From positions 3,586,137-3,650,136 of the forward strand of contig NZ_CP160797.1 in NCBI RefSeq assembly GCF_040784915.1: a stretch of DNA of 64,000 nucleotides. The letters run 5' to 3'. This DNA comes from Bacillus vallismortis. GTDB lineage: Bacteria > Bacillota > Bacilli > Bacillales > Bacillaceae. Under the pieces are notes generated by a model. The model worked only from the letters and a program-made list of their open reading frames with translations. It was not told the origin of the DNA and ran no database searches. Below, piece after piece: positions 28,983 through 38,410 of the stretch. The first letter of the stretch is position 1; every line of letters starts with the position of its first letter. The translations under genes and the position numbers were made by a program.

Positions 28983-29708
28983 TTATTTGTCCTTTTTATC
29001 TATTAAAAAGCTGATAGAATGTATTAATTTCTCAACTTTATTTTTAGCCTTTTCTTCTTCTAGGGAGCATGGTCGATTTTCATTTTTGCATCCGAAAGTA
29101 AAGGCGTATTCAACTCCTAGGTTATCTTCTTCTAGAGATTTCACATATCCAAAGTAACTGTATGAATCATTATATTTTCTATCAATATTTTCAAAGATGT
29201 CTTTTTTCTTACCAAAATAGATATCCGTGTTCTTGTTACTACTTTTCTTGTATTCACCTTTATAATCATTTTTTCCACTTACAATATCTAGCATTGTTTC
29301 AGGTTCATTCACAAAACTTTCTTCTTTGTAATATGTTACATGACCATCAAACATTACATTGGTGTCTTTCTCATAACTATTAAATCCAATACTTTCTTTA
29401 TTTTTCCCAGTCAACGAGGATCTTCTTGATAGATATTTCGCATCCTCCGGAAACAACATCCTAAACCCTTTCAGCTTAGACTCCAGCAAATAATACCCCG
29501 GCTCCTCTTCTTTCGTTGACACCATGTACTCTCTCGTTTTCTCGTCCTGAAACGCGGGAACTTGCGGCAGGTCTTTTGGATCCATGTCTTTTGGTTTTAC
29601 GGCTTTTGTTTTATAGTCCTCTGTGCTGTTGGTTTCATTGTCGTTCGTACTGCATCCGCCTGTTAGGGCTAGTAATAAGCTGAAGCTGATCAAGATGATT
29701 TTTTTCAT
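28983..29708 (-). CDS. YvcA-like lipoprotein (copy 4)
   Basis: A 241-residue paralog with signal MKKIILISFSLLLALTGGC and lipobox LTGGC. The shared block (TKAVKPKDMDPKDLPQVPAF to LKGFRMLFPEDAKY) is nearly identical to the other three, and the C-terminal half (LTGKNKESIGFNSYEKD onwards) is diverged; the CKNENRPC pair matches the conserved cysteines. It lies closest to the membrane-protein gene, separated by a terminator hairpin, so its promoter must lie in the ~40 bp after that hairpin or it depends on readthrough. The start follows GGAGG with a 7-base spacing. Confidence 0.87.
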   Translation of the reverse strand: MKKIILISFSLLLALTGGCSTNDNETNSTEDYKTKAVKPKDMDPKDLPQVPAFQDEKTREYMVSTKEEEPGYYLLESKLKGFRMLFPEDAKYLSRRSSLTGKNKESIGFNSYEKDTNVMFDGHVTYYKEESFVNEPETMLDIVSGKNDYKGEYKKSSNKNTDIYFGKKKDIFENIDRKYNDSYSYFGYVKSLEEDNLGVEYAFTFGCKNENRPCSLEEEKAKNKVEKLIHSISFLIDKKDK

Positions 29709-29746
29709 GACGAACCTCCATATAGTTAACTGATAGAATCAAACGA

Positions 29747-29774
29747 ACAAAAAACCGCCGAGTTCTCTCGGCAG
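29747..29774 (-). terminator. Terminator after the DUF2339-type gene
   Basis: Minus-strand CTGCCGAG-AGAA-CTCGGCGG followed by TTTTTT is a strong Rho-independent terminator located between the membrane-protein gene and lipoprotein copy 4. Confidence 0.88.
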
Positions 29775-29787
29775 TCTTGGCCAGGCA

Positions 29788-31455
29788 TTATGGTTTCTCT
29801 TTTTTCGAATAAAATATTCTGGAGATAAACAGTCCAATGACCCCTAACAAGATGAATAAGACCGCTCTCCAAACAATATCAATCGAAGCAGAATCTATTA
29901 AAATCATTTTGGCCAGTGTAATGAATAAAAATATCAGCCCGATTCGGTTCCATGTCTTGTCTTTGGTTGCGTAATAAACAGCGTACATCACGATGACAAA
30001 TATAAACCAAGACAGAGATACCCCGACATTACTGGATAGGCCGTCAATCTTAGCCGTCATCCAAATGGATAATTTGCTGAAGAATACAAGCATCAGGAAT
30101 GAAACGGTGTATGAAACAACAATCTTGACTTGTTTATATTGTATTTTTTTCGAATACAGATAGGCGGCAAAAAGTGAGCTGATCAGCAGCAGCCAAGAGA
30201 CAATGCTGAGAATGTGTAATGAGCGTGCCGGGTATTGCATGAGGCCGCACGATGCCTGTAGTACTACAATCGCCCCGGCAATGCCGATCAGCCAGCTTTT
30301 TTTGCGGTATGACACGTAACACATCATGATTCCTTGTAACGTGAATATGATGTACAGCAAAATCTCATTTTCATCTAATACATCCGCTGCTAATATATTG
30401 AAATAAATCATAGAAGTGAGAAAAAACGTATGTTTGATTTCGGCAAATTCTTTTCTTTTCCATAAGCTTAACAACAGGTACAACACAAAAGCAGCAGTAT
30501 AAAAGGCGTATAACGCCGTATCGTTTTTTAGATACAGGACTAACCCTGTGATGAAAACGACAAAAGCTCCGATTGAAACGGCTGTGAGATAGACGGCTTT
30601 TTTAAATGGGCTGTGCGATCGTAAAGCCGAGAAGATCATGATCGCCTGCTGCATCGTAAATACAGCAAGTGTCCAAACCGATACCTGTGCATCGGTAAAT
30701 GATAAGAAAGCAAAAATCGCTAATATGAACGCATAGTTTGCTATATTCCATGCCACACTGTACTTTTGTTTGACTGTCTCATACATTAAGCCTGAGAAAA
30801 CCAATGACTCATATATATAAAAGATGTATTCGTTTCCTTGTTCCCCGCCAAATAAAAACGGATACAGGTAAACACCTGCGCCGATAATCGCAATTAGTGT
30901 TTGTGACCGATATTTTCTTGATATGTACACACCGCCCGCAACGCCTGCAGCAAGAAGGATCACTGTAAGCGGGGTCGGGATAATCTCGTATAGCATGTTC
31001 CCCGCAAATAAGGAAACGATGTAGACAATATTACTGCCCGCCAATAATGAAACGCCCAGCACACTGGCATTTTTCTTATATTGCCTGCTGCCGAGAACAT
31101 ATAGCACAATGGAGACCATGAGTCCTGCCGCCACCCTCATATATGTATTGATCCAACCTTTTTCAGCAGCCGCTGTAAACGCCCAAATCATACCAAGAAG
31201 AAAAACAAAAATAAAGATTTTTGGAAGCCAATTTCCTGCCATGTTTTCTAAAGTTCGTTTCTCTTCCTTTGACGGAGCCGGTGCCTGTTTTGGCACTTCG
31301 GTTTCTTTGCTGATTTTTGAATGCTCTTCCGTTTTGACTATAGTTTGTTCCTGCGCGCCTGCCATGAGATATGCGATCTCTTTTTTGACATTGGCCAGTT
31401 CTTGTTCCAAACGTCCAACTCTTTTGTTCAGTTCATCAATTTTATCGTTCACCAT
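29788..31455 (-). CDS. Polytopic membrane protein, DUF2339-like
   Basis: A 555-residue protein. Residues 1-35 form a coiled coil (DKIDELNKRVGRLEQELANVKKEI), then a charged linker to about residue 70, then some sixteen hydrophobic segments to the C-terminus (NWLPKIFIFVFLLGMIWAFT, ILLAAGVAGGVYISRKY, and so on). This layout and the NWL-P-K entry to the first membrane segment match the DUF2339 family of predicted membrane proteins. No function is known to me. A broken 3' copy lies 2.7 kb downstream, and its upstream region resembles that of yvcA, so it belongs to the same duplicating island. The start ATG follows GGGGAGAG; a GTG one codon later is possible. Confidence 0.8.
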   Translation of the reverse strand: MVNDKIDELNKRVGRLEQELANVKKEIAYLMAGAQEQTIVKTEEHSKISKETEVPKQAPAPSKEEKRTLENMAGNWLPKIFIFVFLLGMIWAFTAAAEKGWINTYMRVAAGLMVSIVLYVLGSRQYKKNASVLGVSLLAGSNIVYIVSLFAGNMLYEIIPTPLTVILLAAGVAGGVYISRKYRSQTLIAIIGAGVYLYPFLFGGEQGNEYIFYIYESLVFSGLMYETVKQKYSVAWNIANYAFILAIFAFLSFTDAQVSVWTLAVFTMQQAIMIFSALRSHSPFKKAVYLTAVSIGAFVVFITGLVLYLKNDTALYAFYTAAFVLYLLLSLWKRKEFAEIKHTFFLTSMIYFNILAADVLDENEILLYIIFTLQGIMMCYVSYRKKSWLIGIAGAIVVLQASCGLMQYPARSLHILSIVSWLLLISSLFAAYLYSKKIQYKQVKIVVSYTVSFLMLVFFSKLSIWMTAKIDGLSSNVGVSLSWFIFVIVMYAVYYATKDKTWNRIGLIFLFITLAKMILIDSASIDIVWRAVLFILLGVIGLFISRIFYSKKEKP

Positions 31456-31743
31456 TCTCTCCCCATTTTCGAATTTACTTGCTTTTTCATGATATGCCTT
31501 TTTTTACTCTCCTTACCAGTTTCCACAAAATCATGCTAAAGACCTGCTATCCAACAGGGATTTTCATCCTTAGTTATGTTACATCATGGAAAATTTTCGA
31601 TGAATAGGGAATTCGATTGGTTTTTTTATGTAATTTTTATGTGAACATTGCTTTTTTTCATTTCATTTACTGGAACACGACAAATGGATCAGGCGAAAAG
31701 ATGCATAAAAAAAGGAGCTGCCATATGTACAGCTCCAATCCTC
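31456..31743. other. Intergenic region hisI / DUF2339-type gene
   Basis: This 288-bp gap holds the his operon terminator (31705-31736) and the upstream region of the membrane-protein gene. The block 31565-31620 is repeated upstream of yvcA. No open frame of note was seen apart from antisense shadows of hisI. Confidence 0.5.
31705..31736 (-). terminator. Terminator of the his operon
   Basis: Minus-strand GGAGCTG-TACATATGG-CAGCTCC followed by TTTTTTT, directly past the hisI stop. Confidence 0.9.
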
Positions 31744-32367
31744 TTACTTGTCAGAATGTCGTTTTTTCAAAACGTCAAGCACATCATCCAGCGGCAGAGC
31801 TTGTTCTCTGAGCAGGACAAGCAGGTGATACAGCAGGTCTGCCGCTTCCCATTTGAGTTCCTCGCGGTCTTGGTTTTTCGCGGCAATGATCACTTCGGAT
31901 GCTTCTTCACCGACTTTTTTCAAAATCTTATCGACACCTTCACGGAAAAGATAAGTGGTGTAAGCTCCTTCAGGCATTTCCGCTTGGCGTTCCGCGATCA
32001 CGCGCTCCAGCTCGTTCATGATGTCAAATCGGCCCGCAGCCTGCTCTTCTGTTTGTTCCTTTGTAAAACAGCTGTAGCTGCCAGTGTGGCATGCCGGACC
32101 TGACGGCTCTACGAGTACGATCAACGCGTCTTGGTCACAGTCATACCGGATGCCCTTAACGGCTTGCGTGTTGCCTGAGGTTTCTCCTTTATGCCATAAC
32201 TCTTGGCGCGAGCGGCTGTAGAACCATGTTTCTTTCGTTTCCAATGTTTTTTCGTACGATTCCTTGTTCATATAGGCAAGTGTTAGCACTTCTTTGCTTG
32301 CCGCATCCTGCACGATGGCGGGAATTAATCCATTCTCGTTAAAACGCAGTTCATCTGCCTGTTTCAT
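31744..32367 (-). CDS. hisI: Bifunctional phosphoribosyl-AMP cyclohydrolase / phosphoribosyl-ATP pyrophosphatase HisI (HisIE)
   Basis: A two-domain enzyme of 207 residues carrying out steps 2 and 3 of histidine synthesis. The N-terminal cyclohydrolase (HisI, about 1-110) has the metal ligands in RYDCDQDA and the Cys of [12 protein letters not shown]. The C-terminal pyrophosphatase (HisE, about 115-205) has the MazG-like helices with [15 protein letters not shown] and [17 protein letters not shown]. It is the last gene of the his operon and overlaps hisF by 4 bp (ATGA-type coupling). The fusion is usual in Bacillus. Confidence 0.96.
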   Translation of the reverse strand: MKQADELRFNENGLIPAIVQDAASKEVLTLAYMNKESYEKTLETKETWFYSRSRQELWHKGETSGNTQAVKGIRYDCDQDALIVLVEPSGPACHTGSYSCFTKEQTEEQAAGRFDIMNELERVIAERQAEMPEGAYTTYLFREGVDKILKKVGEEASEVIIAAKNQDREELKWEAADLLYHLLVLLREQALPLDDVLDVLKKRHSDK

Positions 32368-33122
32368 CTCACATTCACCCCGTGCTCTTTCAAGTATGAT
32401 TTCACTTCTTTAATCGACGTTTCTTTATAATGAAAAATAGAAGCGGCCAGCGCGGCGTCGGCTTCTCCTTTTGTAAAAGCCTCAAGCATATGCTGCGCGT
32501 TTCCCGCTCCTCCCGAGGCGATAACAGGTACGGGAACAGCTTCAGAAACTAGCTTTGTCAGCCTGTGGTCAAAACCTTTTTTCTCACCGTCAGAGTCCAT
32601 GCTTGTCAGCAATATTTCTCCTGCTCCGCGTTTGACGCCTTCTTTTGCCCATGCGGTGACTTCCCAGTCTGTTTTCTTTCTGCCGCCGTGCGTGTAGACC
32701 TTATATGCGGCAGATTCCTGGTCATACTTGGCATCAATGGCAAGTACGATGCATTGAGAACCGAAAAACTCGGCTCCTTCTGTAATCAGCTCAGGGCGGA
32801 GAACAGCTGCCGTGTTCACTGAAACTTTATCCGCGCCGGCACGCAGAATCGTTTTCATATCGCTGAGCTGATTGATGCCGCCGCCGACTGTAAACGGAAT
32901 CGCAAGCTTCGCGGCAACCTGCTCCACAACGTCAACCATCGTTTTTCGGCCTTCGTACGAGGCGGAGATATCAAGAAAAACCAGTTCATCCGCGCCTTCC
33001 TGGTCGTACACTTCCGCCAGTTCAACAGGGTCACCGGCATCCTTTAATTCGAGAAATTGAATTCCTTTGACAACGCGTCCTTCTTTGACATCAAGACATG
33101 GAATAATCCGTTTTGTGATCAT
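32364..33122 (-). CDS. hisF: Imidazole glycerol phosphate synthase cyclase subunit HisF
   Basis: A (beta/alpha)8-barrel of 252 residues that uses ammonia from HisH to convert PRFAR to imidazole glycerol phosphate and AICAR. The catalytic Asp of [16 protein letters not shown] is near residue 11 and the second Asp is in [14 protein letters not shown]. The phosphate-binding loops VGGGI and IASGGAG are intact. It overlaps hisA and hisI by 4 bp on either side. AICAR made here feeds back into purine synthesis. Confidence 0.97.
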   Translation of the reverse strand: MITKRIIPCLDVKEGRVVKGIQFLELKDAGDPVELAEVYDQEGADELVFLDISASYEGRKTMVDVVEQVAAKLAIPFTVGGGINQLSDMKTILRAGADKVSVNTAAVLRPELITEGAEFFGSQCIVLAIDAKYDQESAAYKVYTHGGRKKTDWEVTAWAKEGVKRGAGEILLTSMDSDGEKKGFDHRLTKLVSEAVPVPVIASGGAGNAQHMLEAFTKGEADAALAASIFHYKETSIKEVKSYLKEHGVNVR

Positions 33123-33856
33123 TTGCGTTTCACCCTTTCAAGCGCCTCGCTCAGTGTAAACTGATTGGTATATAGCGCTTTTCCGATGATCGCTCCAGAA
33201 ACGCCATCCGCCTGATAGCGGGCGAGGGCTTCGAGATCCTCCACCGAGCTGACGCCGCCGGAAGCAATCACAGATTTCCCCGTTTCCTTTGCAAGCTCGA
33301 CCGTGCTTGCAATATTAGGGCCTGACAGCATTCCGTCTGTCGAGATGTCTGTAAAAATAAAGATCTCCGCTCCTTCATTGGCAAGCTCTTTGCCGAGTTC
33401 AGTTGCTCTAAGGCTTGATGTTTCCAGCCATCCTTCAGTTGAAACAAAACCGTTTCTCGCGTCCAGGCCGATTGCAATTTTTCCCCCATATTGTTTCAGC
33501 ATTTTTTTGACAAACGGGGGGTTAGAAACAGCTGAGCTTCCGAGGATCACCCGATCGACTCCTGCCGATAAGTATTCATAGACGTCACTTTCGGAACGGA
33601 TCCCGCCGCCGATTTCCACCTTCAGCTCTAGCTTTTGCGCAATTTCGATCACGTGGCGGTGATTTACTCTTTTTCCTTCTTTGGCACCATCAAGATCAAC
33701 AAGATGGATCCATTCGGCACCCTCACGCGCAAATAACGCGGCCATGTCGTACGGTGAATCGCCGTATATCGTTTCCTGACTATAATCTCCTTGAACAAGA
33801 CGGACACATTTGCCGTTTCTCATATCAATTGCCGGATATAATGTAAAAGCACTCAT
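33119..33856 (-). CDS. hisA: Phosphoribosylformimino-AICAR-P isomerase HisA
   Basis: A barrel enzyme of 245 residues, a sister of HisF, catalysing the Amadori rearrangement of ProFAR to PRFAR. The N-terminal catalytic Asp is in [19 protein letters not shown] and the C-terminal Asp in [13 protein letters not shown]. The phosphate loops are EIGGGIRSE and IASGGVSS. It is coupled by 4-bp overlaps to hisH upstream and hisF downstream. Confidence 0.97.
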   Translation of the reverse strand: MSAFTLYPAIDMRNGKCVRLVQGDYSQETIYGDSPYDMAALFAREGAEWIHLVDLDGAKEGKRVNHRHVIEIAQKLELKVEIGGGIRSESDVYEYLSAGVDRVILGSSAVSNPPFVKKMLKQYGGKIAIGLDARNGFVSTEGWLETSSLRATELGKELANEGAEIFIFTDISTDGMLSGPNIASTVELAKETGKSVIASGGVSSVEDLEALARYQADGVSGAIIGKALYTNQFTLSEALERVKRK

Positions 33857-34491
33857 TTTTTCACCTTCTGTTCTGCTGCCATTTTCGTGAATTGGGTTAA
33901 GATAGACATTCCGACCGTGCTGCTTTTTTCCGGATGAAATTGGGCGCCGAAGACATTTCCTTTTCCGACGACAGCAGGCACTCGCACACTATAATCAGCG
34001 CTTGCCAGAAGCGCATCCTCCTCCATCCCGTCAATGTAATACGAATGCACAAAATAAGCGTAGCCTTCTTCTGTTTCAGCCAGCAGCGGAGATTCAGTAT
34101 GAAAGGAAAGGCGATTCCAGCCCATATGCGGAACCTTCAGCTTGTTTCCTTCCTCATCTTCTGCTTTCAGCCTGACTGCTTTTCCTTTTAACAGCCCAAG
34201 GCCTGACGCGGTGCCGTTTTCTTCGCTTTCATCAAATAAAAGCTGCATGCCGAGGCAGATCCCGAGCAGCAATCGCCCCTCTGAGACCATATCATGAATC
34301 AATTGATCAAGCTTCGCGTTGCGCAAATTGTCCATCGCGTCTCCAAATGAACCGACGCCCGGCAAAATAAAGGCATCAACTTCTTTCAGCTCCTCCGGCT
34401 TTTCAGAAACAAAGTACGGGACGCCGACGCGCTCAAGCGCCTTTGAGACACTGTATAAATTGCCCATTCCGTAATCTATTACGCCGATCAT
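33853..34491 (-). CDS. hisH: Imidazole glycerol phosphate synthase glutaminase subunit HisH
   Basis: A class I glutamine amidotransferase of 212 residues, supplying ammonia to HisF. The triad is visible: Cys in [11 protein letters not shown] (nucleophile elbow), His in GAQFHPEKS and the Glu two residues after it. [12 protein letters not shown] forms the oxyanion strand region. It starts one base before the hisB stop and overlaps hisA by 4 bp. Confidence 0.97.
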   Translation of the reverse strand: MIGVIDYGMGNLYSVSKALERVGVPYFVSEKPEELKEVDAFILPGVGSFGDAMDNLRNAKLDQLIHDMVSEGRLLLGICLGMQLLFDESEENGTASGLGLLKGKAVRLKAEDEEGNKLKVPHMGWNRLSFHTESPLLAETEEGYAYFVHSYYIDGMEEDALLASADYSVRVPAVVGKGNVFGAQFHPEKSSTVGMSILTQFTKMAAEQKVKK

Positions 34492-35076
34492 TTACAGCAT
34501 CCCTTTCGTTGATGGGATTCCTTTAACACGCGGATCGATCATTGTCGCTTCATCAAGCGCACGTCCAAGCGCTTTAAAAACGGCTTCTATCATGTGGTGG
34601 GTGTTTGTCCCGTAATGAACGATGACGTGCAGGTTCATCCGAGCTTCAAGCGCCAGCTTCCACAAAAATTCATGTACAAGCTCCGTATCGAATGTTCCGA
34701 CTTTAGCCGCAGGGAAATCCGCGCGCATTTCCAAGTGCGGCCGGTTGCTTAAATCGATGACGACTTGGGCAAGCGCCTCATCCATCGGCACAAACGCCGA
34801 TCCGTAGCGTTTGATTCCTTTTTTATCGCCCAAGGCTTCGAGCAGCGCCTGCCCTAGGCAGATGCCGATATCTTCAGTCGTGTGGTGATCATCTATATCA
34901 ACATCGCCTTTTGCGTGAATGGAGAGATCGAATTGCCCGTGTTTCGTGAATAAATCCAGCATATGCGTCATAAACGGCACGTCTGTTTTGATATCAGCTT
35001 TTCCCTCGCCGTCTATTGCAAATGCCAGCTCAATATCTGTTTCGTTTGTTTTTCTGGCGCGTTCCGCTTTTCTCAT
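34492..35076 (-). CDS. hisB: Imidazoleglycerol-phosphate dehydratase HisB
   Basis: A monofunctional dehydratase of 194 residues, catalysing the sixth step to imidazole acetol phosphate. The manganese-binding repeats appear twice: [13 protein letters not shown] and [22 protein letters not shown], each with the HHxxE/HHxxEA ligands. [17 protein letters not shown] is also characteristic. It overlaps hisD by 4 bp. The histidinol-phosphatase is not fused to it, as is normal in Bacillus. Confidence 0.97.
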   Translation of the reverse strand: MRKAERARKTNETDIELAFAIDGEGKADIKTDVPFMTHMLDLFTKHGQFDLSIHAKGDVDIDDHHTTEDIGICLGQALLEALGDKKGIKRYGSAFVPMDEALAQVVIDLSNRPHLEMRADFPAAKVGTFDTELVHEFLWKLALEARMNLHVIVHYGTNTHHMIEAVFKALGRALDEATMIDPRVKGIPSTKGML

Positions 35077-36356
35077 TTTGAATTCCTCCGTTCTCTCGCT
35101 TCGATTGATCTGGCATGGGCGTCTAACCCTTCAAGTCTGGCAAAAGCCGCGATGCTTTCGGCATATTCTTCAAAGGCTGTTTGACTGTAAGAAATAATGC
35201 TCGATTTCTTTTGAAAATCCGTTACGTTTAATGGACTTGAAAATCTGGCTGTTCCGTTTGTCGGAAGCACATGGTTCGGCCCGGCAAAATAATCTCCGAC
35301 AGGCTCAGGGCTGTATCTGCCTAAGAAGATCGCACCCGCATGTTTGATGCTGCCAAGCAAAGCTTCGGGAGACTGTGTGATAATTTCTAAATGCTCCGGT
35401 GCGAGCGTATTGACAGTATCAATCGCTTCATCCATTGTTTCCGCCACATAGATACAACCGTAATCGTTCACTGAAGCTTCCGCTATTTCTCTTCGCGGCA
35501 AGGTTTTCAGCTGCTCGTTCATCTCTGCTGAAACCGCCTCGGCCAGCGCCACGGAATCTGTGACACACACACATGAGCTGAGTTTATCGTGTTCCGCCTG
35601 TGACAGAAGATCGGCTGCGATTTCGCTCGGAATCGCAGTTTCATCAGCCAGCACGACGATTTCACTCGGTCCGGCAATCATGTCAATATCGACATCACCG
35701 AACACCTCTCGTTTGGCAAGCGCGACATAAATATTTCCCGGACCTGTGATTTTATCCACCGGCTCAATGGTCTCTGTTCCGTACGCCAGCGCCGCAATCG
35801 CCTGAGCGCCGCCCATTTTGTAAATGTCTTTTATCCCTAGCTCGGCAGCAGCGACTAAAACCCCTGAAGACAGCCGCCCGTCTTTCCCCGGAGGCGTCAC
35901 AAGAACGATTCTTTCCACACCGGCTGTCAGCGCCGGAATGACATTCATCAAAACAGATGAAGGATATGCCGCTGTCCCCCCCGGCACATATACGCCCGCG
36001 GAATCTAACGCCGTCACTTTCTGCCCCAGCATTGTGCCATCCTTTCTGTGATAAAACCAGGAGGATTGCAGCTGTCTTTCGTGATATTCCTTTATATTTT
36101 CAATTGCCTGCCTCATCACCTGAAGCAGCTGTGAATCCAGCAAGGTGTATGCTTCCTCAATTTCTTCTTTTGTGACCAGCGGGCTGTCTATTTCGATGCC
36201 GTCAAATCTCGCCGTGTAGCTGCGGACCGCCTGATCACCGTTTGCTTTGACATCTTCAATAATGGATCGAACCGCTTTTCTTTGCTCTTCCGTTCCGGCA
36301 TCTATGGACCGTTTGAGAGAAAGCCGTTCTGTGCCGCTGATGGATTTGATCTTCAT
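35073..36356 (-). CDS. hisD: Histidinol dehydrogenase HisD
   Basis: A zinc- and NAD-dependent enzyme of 427 residues, oxidising histidinol to histidine in two steps. Signature segments are [48 protein letters not shown] (NAD and substrate site), [10 protein letters not shown] (Gln/His zinc ligands) and [23 protein letters not shown]. The length is normal. It is coupled to hisG by a 4-bp overlap. Confidence 0.97.
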   Translation of the reverse strand: MKIKSISGTERLSLKRSIDAGTEEQRKAVRSIIEDVKANGDQAVRSYTARFDGIEIDSPLVTKEEIEEAYTLLDSQLLQVMRQAIENIKEYHERQLQSSWFYHRKDGTMLGQKVTALDSAGVYVPGGTAAYPSSVLMNVIPALTAGVERIVLVTPPGKDGRLSSGVLVAAAELGIKDIYKMGGAQAIAALAYGTETIEPVDKITGPGNIYVALAKREVFGDVDIDMIAGPSEIVVLADETAIPSEIAADLLSQAEHDKLSSCVCVTDSVALAEAVSAEMNEQLKTLPRREIAEASVNDYGCIYVAETMDEAIDTVNTLAPEHLEIITQSPEALLGSIKHAGAIFLGRYSPEPVGDYFAGPNHVLPTNGTARFSSPLNVTDFQKKSSIISYSQTAFEEYAESIAAFARLEGLDAHARSIEARERRNSK

Positions 36357-36994
36357 TTTGCCGTTTCTCCTTCCACAACGAGAGATAAGCGGGATGCCAT
36401 TTCGTCTATCACATCGTCTTTCATGCGATAGCTTACCGGGTTCACAATAAAGCGGGAAGTAATGTCACAAATGTGCTCCGTTTCAACAAGCCCGTTTTCT
36501 TTCAGCGTCTGTCCTGTGGAAACGATATCCACAATCCGGTCTGCGAGCCCAATGAGCGGGGCCAGCTCAATTGAACCGTTGAGCTTGATGATCTCGACTT
36601 GTTCTCCCTGCTCTCTAAAATAGCTGGAAGCCACATTCGGATACTTTGTCGCGATTCTCGGGGCTACGCCGCTCCAGTCTGTATTCGGAAGTCCGGCGAC
36701 CGCTAAGTGGCATTTGCTGATCTTCAAATCCAGCACCTCATACACATCGCGTTCCTCCTCCAGCATGACATCCTTGCCCGCAATTCCGACATCGGCCACG
36801 CCATGCTCCACATATGTGGTCACGTCCATCGGCTTAGCTAATATAAAACGGAGATTTTCCTCCGGCACATCGATGATCAGTTTTCTTGAATCTTCAAACT
36901 CCTCAGGGAGCTTATAGCCCGCCTGACGAAGCAGCCCTGCCGCTTCTTCAAATATCCGGCCCTTCGGCATCGCCATTGTGAGTAACTTACCCAT
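36353..36994 (-). CDS. hisG: ATP phosphoribosyltransferase, short form, HisG
   Basis: The catalytic subunit of the first enzyme of histidine synthesis, 213 residues. The short form lacks the C-terminal regulatory domain and needs HisZ for activity and feedback control; hisZ is next to it. [12 protein letters not shown] and the PRPP loop [16 protein letters not shown] are present. The start is ATG 36994 ([12 protein letters not shown]), overlapping the end of hisZ by 8 bp. A longer in-frame reading reaches into hisZ and is not needed. Confidence 0.96.
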   Translation of the reverse strand: MGKLLTMAMPKGRIFEEAAGLLRQAGYKLPEEFEDSRKLIIDVPEENLRFILAKPMDVTTYVEHGVADVGIAGKDVMLEEERDVYEVLDLKISKCHLAVAGLPNTDWSGVAPRIATKYPNVASSYFREQGEQVEIIKLNGSIELAPLIGLADRIVDIVSTGQTLKENGLVETEHICDITSRFIVNPVSYRMKDDVIDEMASRLSLVVEGETAK

Positions 36995-38162
36995 TTTGCT
37001 CTTCCTTTCTGGCACCGATAAAATAGGTGACGTGTGCAAAAGATTTTGTCATCTGATCGATATTTTCGATTCCCGATAAATCTTGAAGAACCACTTTGTT
37101 CCCTTTCATCCGTTCTTCATTCGCATAAGCGATGGCTTGTACCCGCTGCTCTTTGCTGAAAATAACAGCGTCTATTTCACAAGCTTCGTCTTTCATATGG
37201 AGCGCTTCAATCAGCCGGTCGACCCGAAGCCCGAAGCCTGTCGCCGGCGCGGGTGAATCGAAATAGCCGAAGAGCTTGTTATAACGGCCCCCGCTTCCAA
37301 TGACAAAGCCGACATTTTCGGCGTACACTTCAAATAAAATCCCCGTGTAATAGCTCATGTGGCTGACCATATTCAGATCCAGACGGACATTTTCCGTACA
37401 TCCATAATCCTCAAGAATGTCCCATAGCGCCTTCAACTCATCAACAACGCTTTTTCCTTGCGCGGAATCGACGATTTCCTCAGCACGTCCGCATACTTCT
37501 ATGCCGCCCCGCAACTCAAGAAGCTCAAGCAGCCTGCTTTTATCAATGGAGGAAAGCGGGAGAGACTTGACATGTTCTCTGTAGCCGACGTAGTTCTTCT
37601 CATACAAAAACCTCCGCAGCACATCGGCACGTTCAACGTTTCCGAGCACCTCAACAAACAAAGCATCCGCAATGCCGGCATGGCCGATGGCAATTTTAAA
37701 GGAAGCCAGCCCCGCGCTCTTTAAGGCGCCGACGACTAAGGCAATGACCTCCGCATCCGCGCTTGTCGTGCCGTCACCGATTAATTCCACTCCGACCTGC
37801 TCGAATTCGGCGGGACGTCCGCCTTCGCGTTCCTGAGCCCTGAAGACATTTGCCGCATAGCCGACTCTGAGCGGATGATCGTGTTTCAGAAGCTTGGATG
37901 CCGCCACCCTTGCAATGGGCCCTGTCATATCCGGGCGAAGCACCAATGTTTTGCCGTCCTGATCAAGAAGCTTGAACAGCTGCTGCTCTTCAATCGCTGA
38001 CTGCACACCAACGGTATCGTAAAACTCCAATGTCGGTGTTTCCATAAATCGGTATCCCCATTTATCGATCAAATCGGTTAACGATTGTCTCACCTTTTTT
38101 TTCGTTTCGTATAAACCGGGCAGTGTATCTCTCATGCCGTGCGGTTTTTCAAACATAAACAT
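36987..38162 (-). CDS. hisZ: ATP phosphoribosyltransferase regulatory subunit HisZ
   Basis: A 391-residue paralog of histidyl-tRNA synthetase that has lost charging activity and forms a complex with short HisG. Class II synthetase motifs remain: motif 2-like [16 protein letters not shown] and [20 protein letters not shown], and a C-terminal GSGGRYNKL segment. I use the ATG giving [16 protein letters not shown] (38162), which fits the family length. The first gene of the his operon, it has a promoter with an inverted repeat over its -10 about 70-100 bp upstream. Confidence 0.95.
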   Translation of the reverse strand: MFMFEKPHGMRDTLPGLYETKKKVRQSLTDLIDKWGYRFMETPTLEFYDTVGVQSAIEEQQLFKLLDQDGKTLVLRPDMTGPIARVAASKLLKHDHPLRVGYAANVFRAQEREGGRPAEFEQVGVELIGDGTTSADAEVIALVVGALKSAGLASFKIAIGHAGIADALFVEVLGNVERADVLRRFLYEKNYVGYREHVKSLPLSSIDKSRLLELLELRGGIEVCGRAEEIVDSAQGKSVVDELKALWDILEDYGCTENVRLDLNMVSHMSYYTGILFEVYAENVGFVIGSGGRYNKLFGYFDSPAPATGFGLRVDRLIEALHMKDEACEIDAVIFSKEQRVQAIAYANEERMKGNKVVLQDLSGIENIDQMTKSFAHVTYFIGARKEEQNG

Positions 38163-38218
38163 CAACCCGTGCACCTCCGTTGCCATCGTTTGAAGGAAAA
38201 TTCCGAATCCTTTAGTTC

Positions 38219-38261
38219 GCTAATATGATAATATGTTAGCAGATGAAAGAGCGAAAATCAA
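38219..38261 (-). promoter_or_regulatory. his operon promoter with inverted repeat over the -10
   Basis: On the minus strand TTGATT (38256-38261), a 17-bp spacer and TAACAT (38233-38238) form a good SigA promoter. An imperfect inverted repeat GCTAA-N12-TTAGC (38219-38240) covers the -10. It could be an operator. The TrpR-like protein YerC has been reported as a his repressor in B. subtilis; binding here is not shown. Confidence 0.65.
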
Positions 38262-38372
38262 TGCTTAACTTTAGTCAGGATATGTTATCTCAGTTGTCCT
38301 CCTCCTAATTATGAAAAAATCATGAACAAATCATTAAAGGTGCGTCATATCTCAAATTCTTATGGTTGGCAT

Positions 38373-38380
38373 GCTATAAT
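38373..38380 (+). promoter_or_regulatory. yvpB promoter (-10)
   Basis: TGCTATAAT is an extended -10 element (hexamer 38375-38380) about 30 bp before the yvpB start; the -35 position is weak. Confidence 0.5.
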
Positions 38381-38410
38381 ACAAATCAAATAGAGAACAA
38401 GGAGATAAAG

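Noticed and set aside
26127..29708. Tandem lipoprotein genes as a CRISPR-like or assembly repeat artefact
   Set aside because: The copies differ clearly in their C-terminal halves and in the spacers, which hold distinct gene remnants, so they are real diverged paralogs rather than duplicated assembly sequence.
31648..32103. Plus-strand open frame of 151 codons opposite hisI
   Set aside because: Antisense to the conserved HisIE coding sequence and crossing the his terminator; not a gene.
38163..38330. T-box or histidine leader peptide before hisZ
   Set aside because: The leader after the predicted promoter is only about 70 nt, with no T-box sequence, terminator pair or run of His codons.
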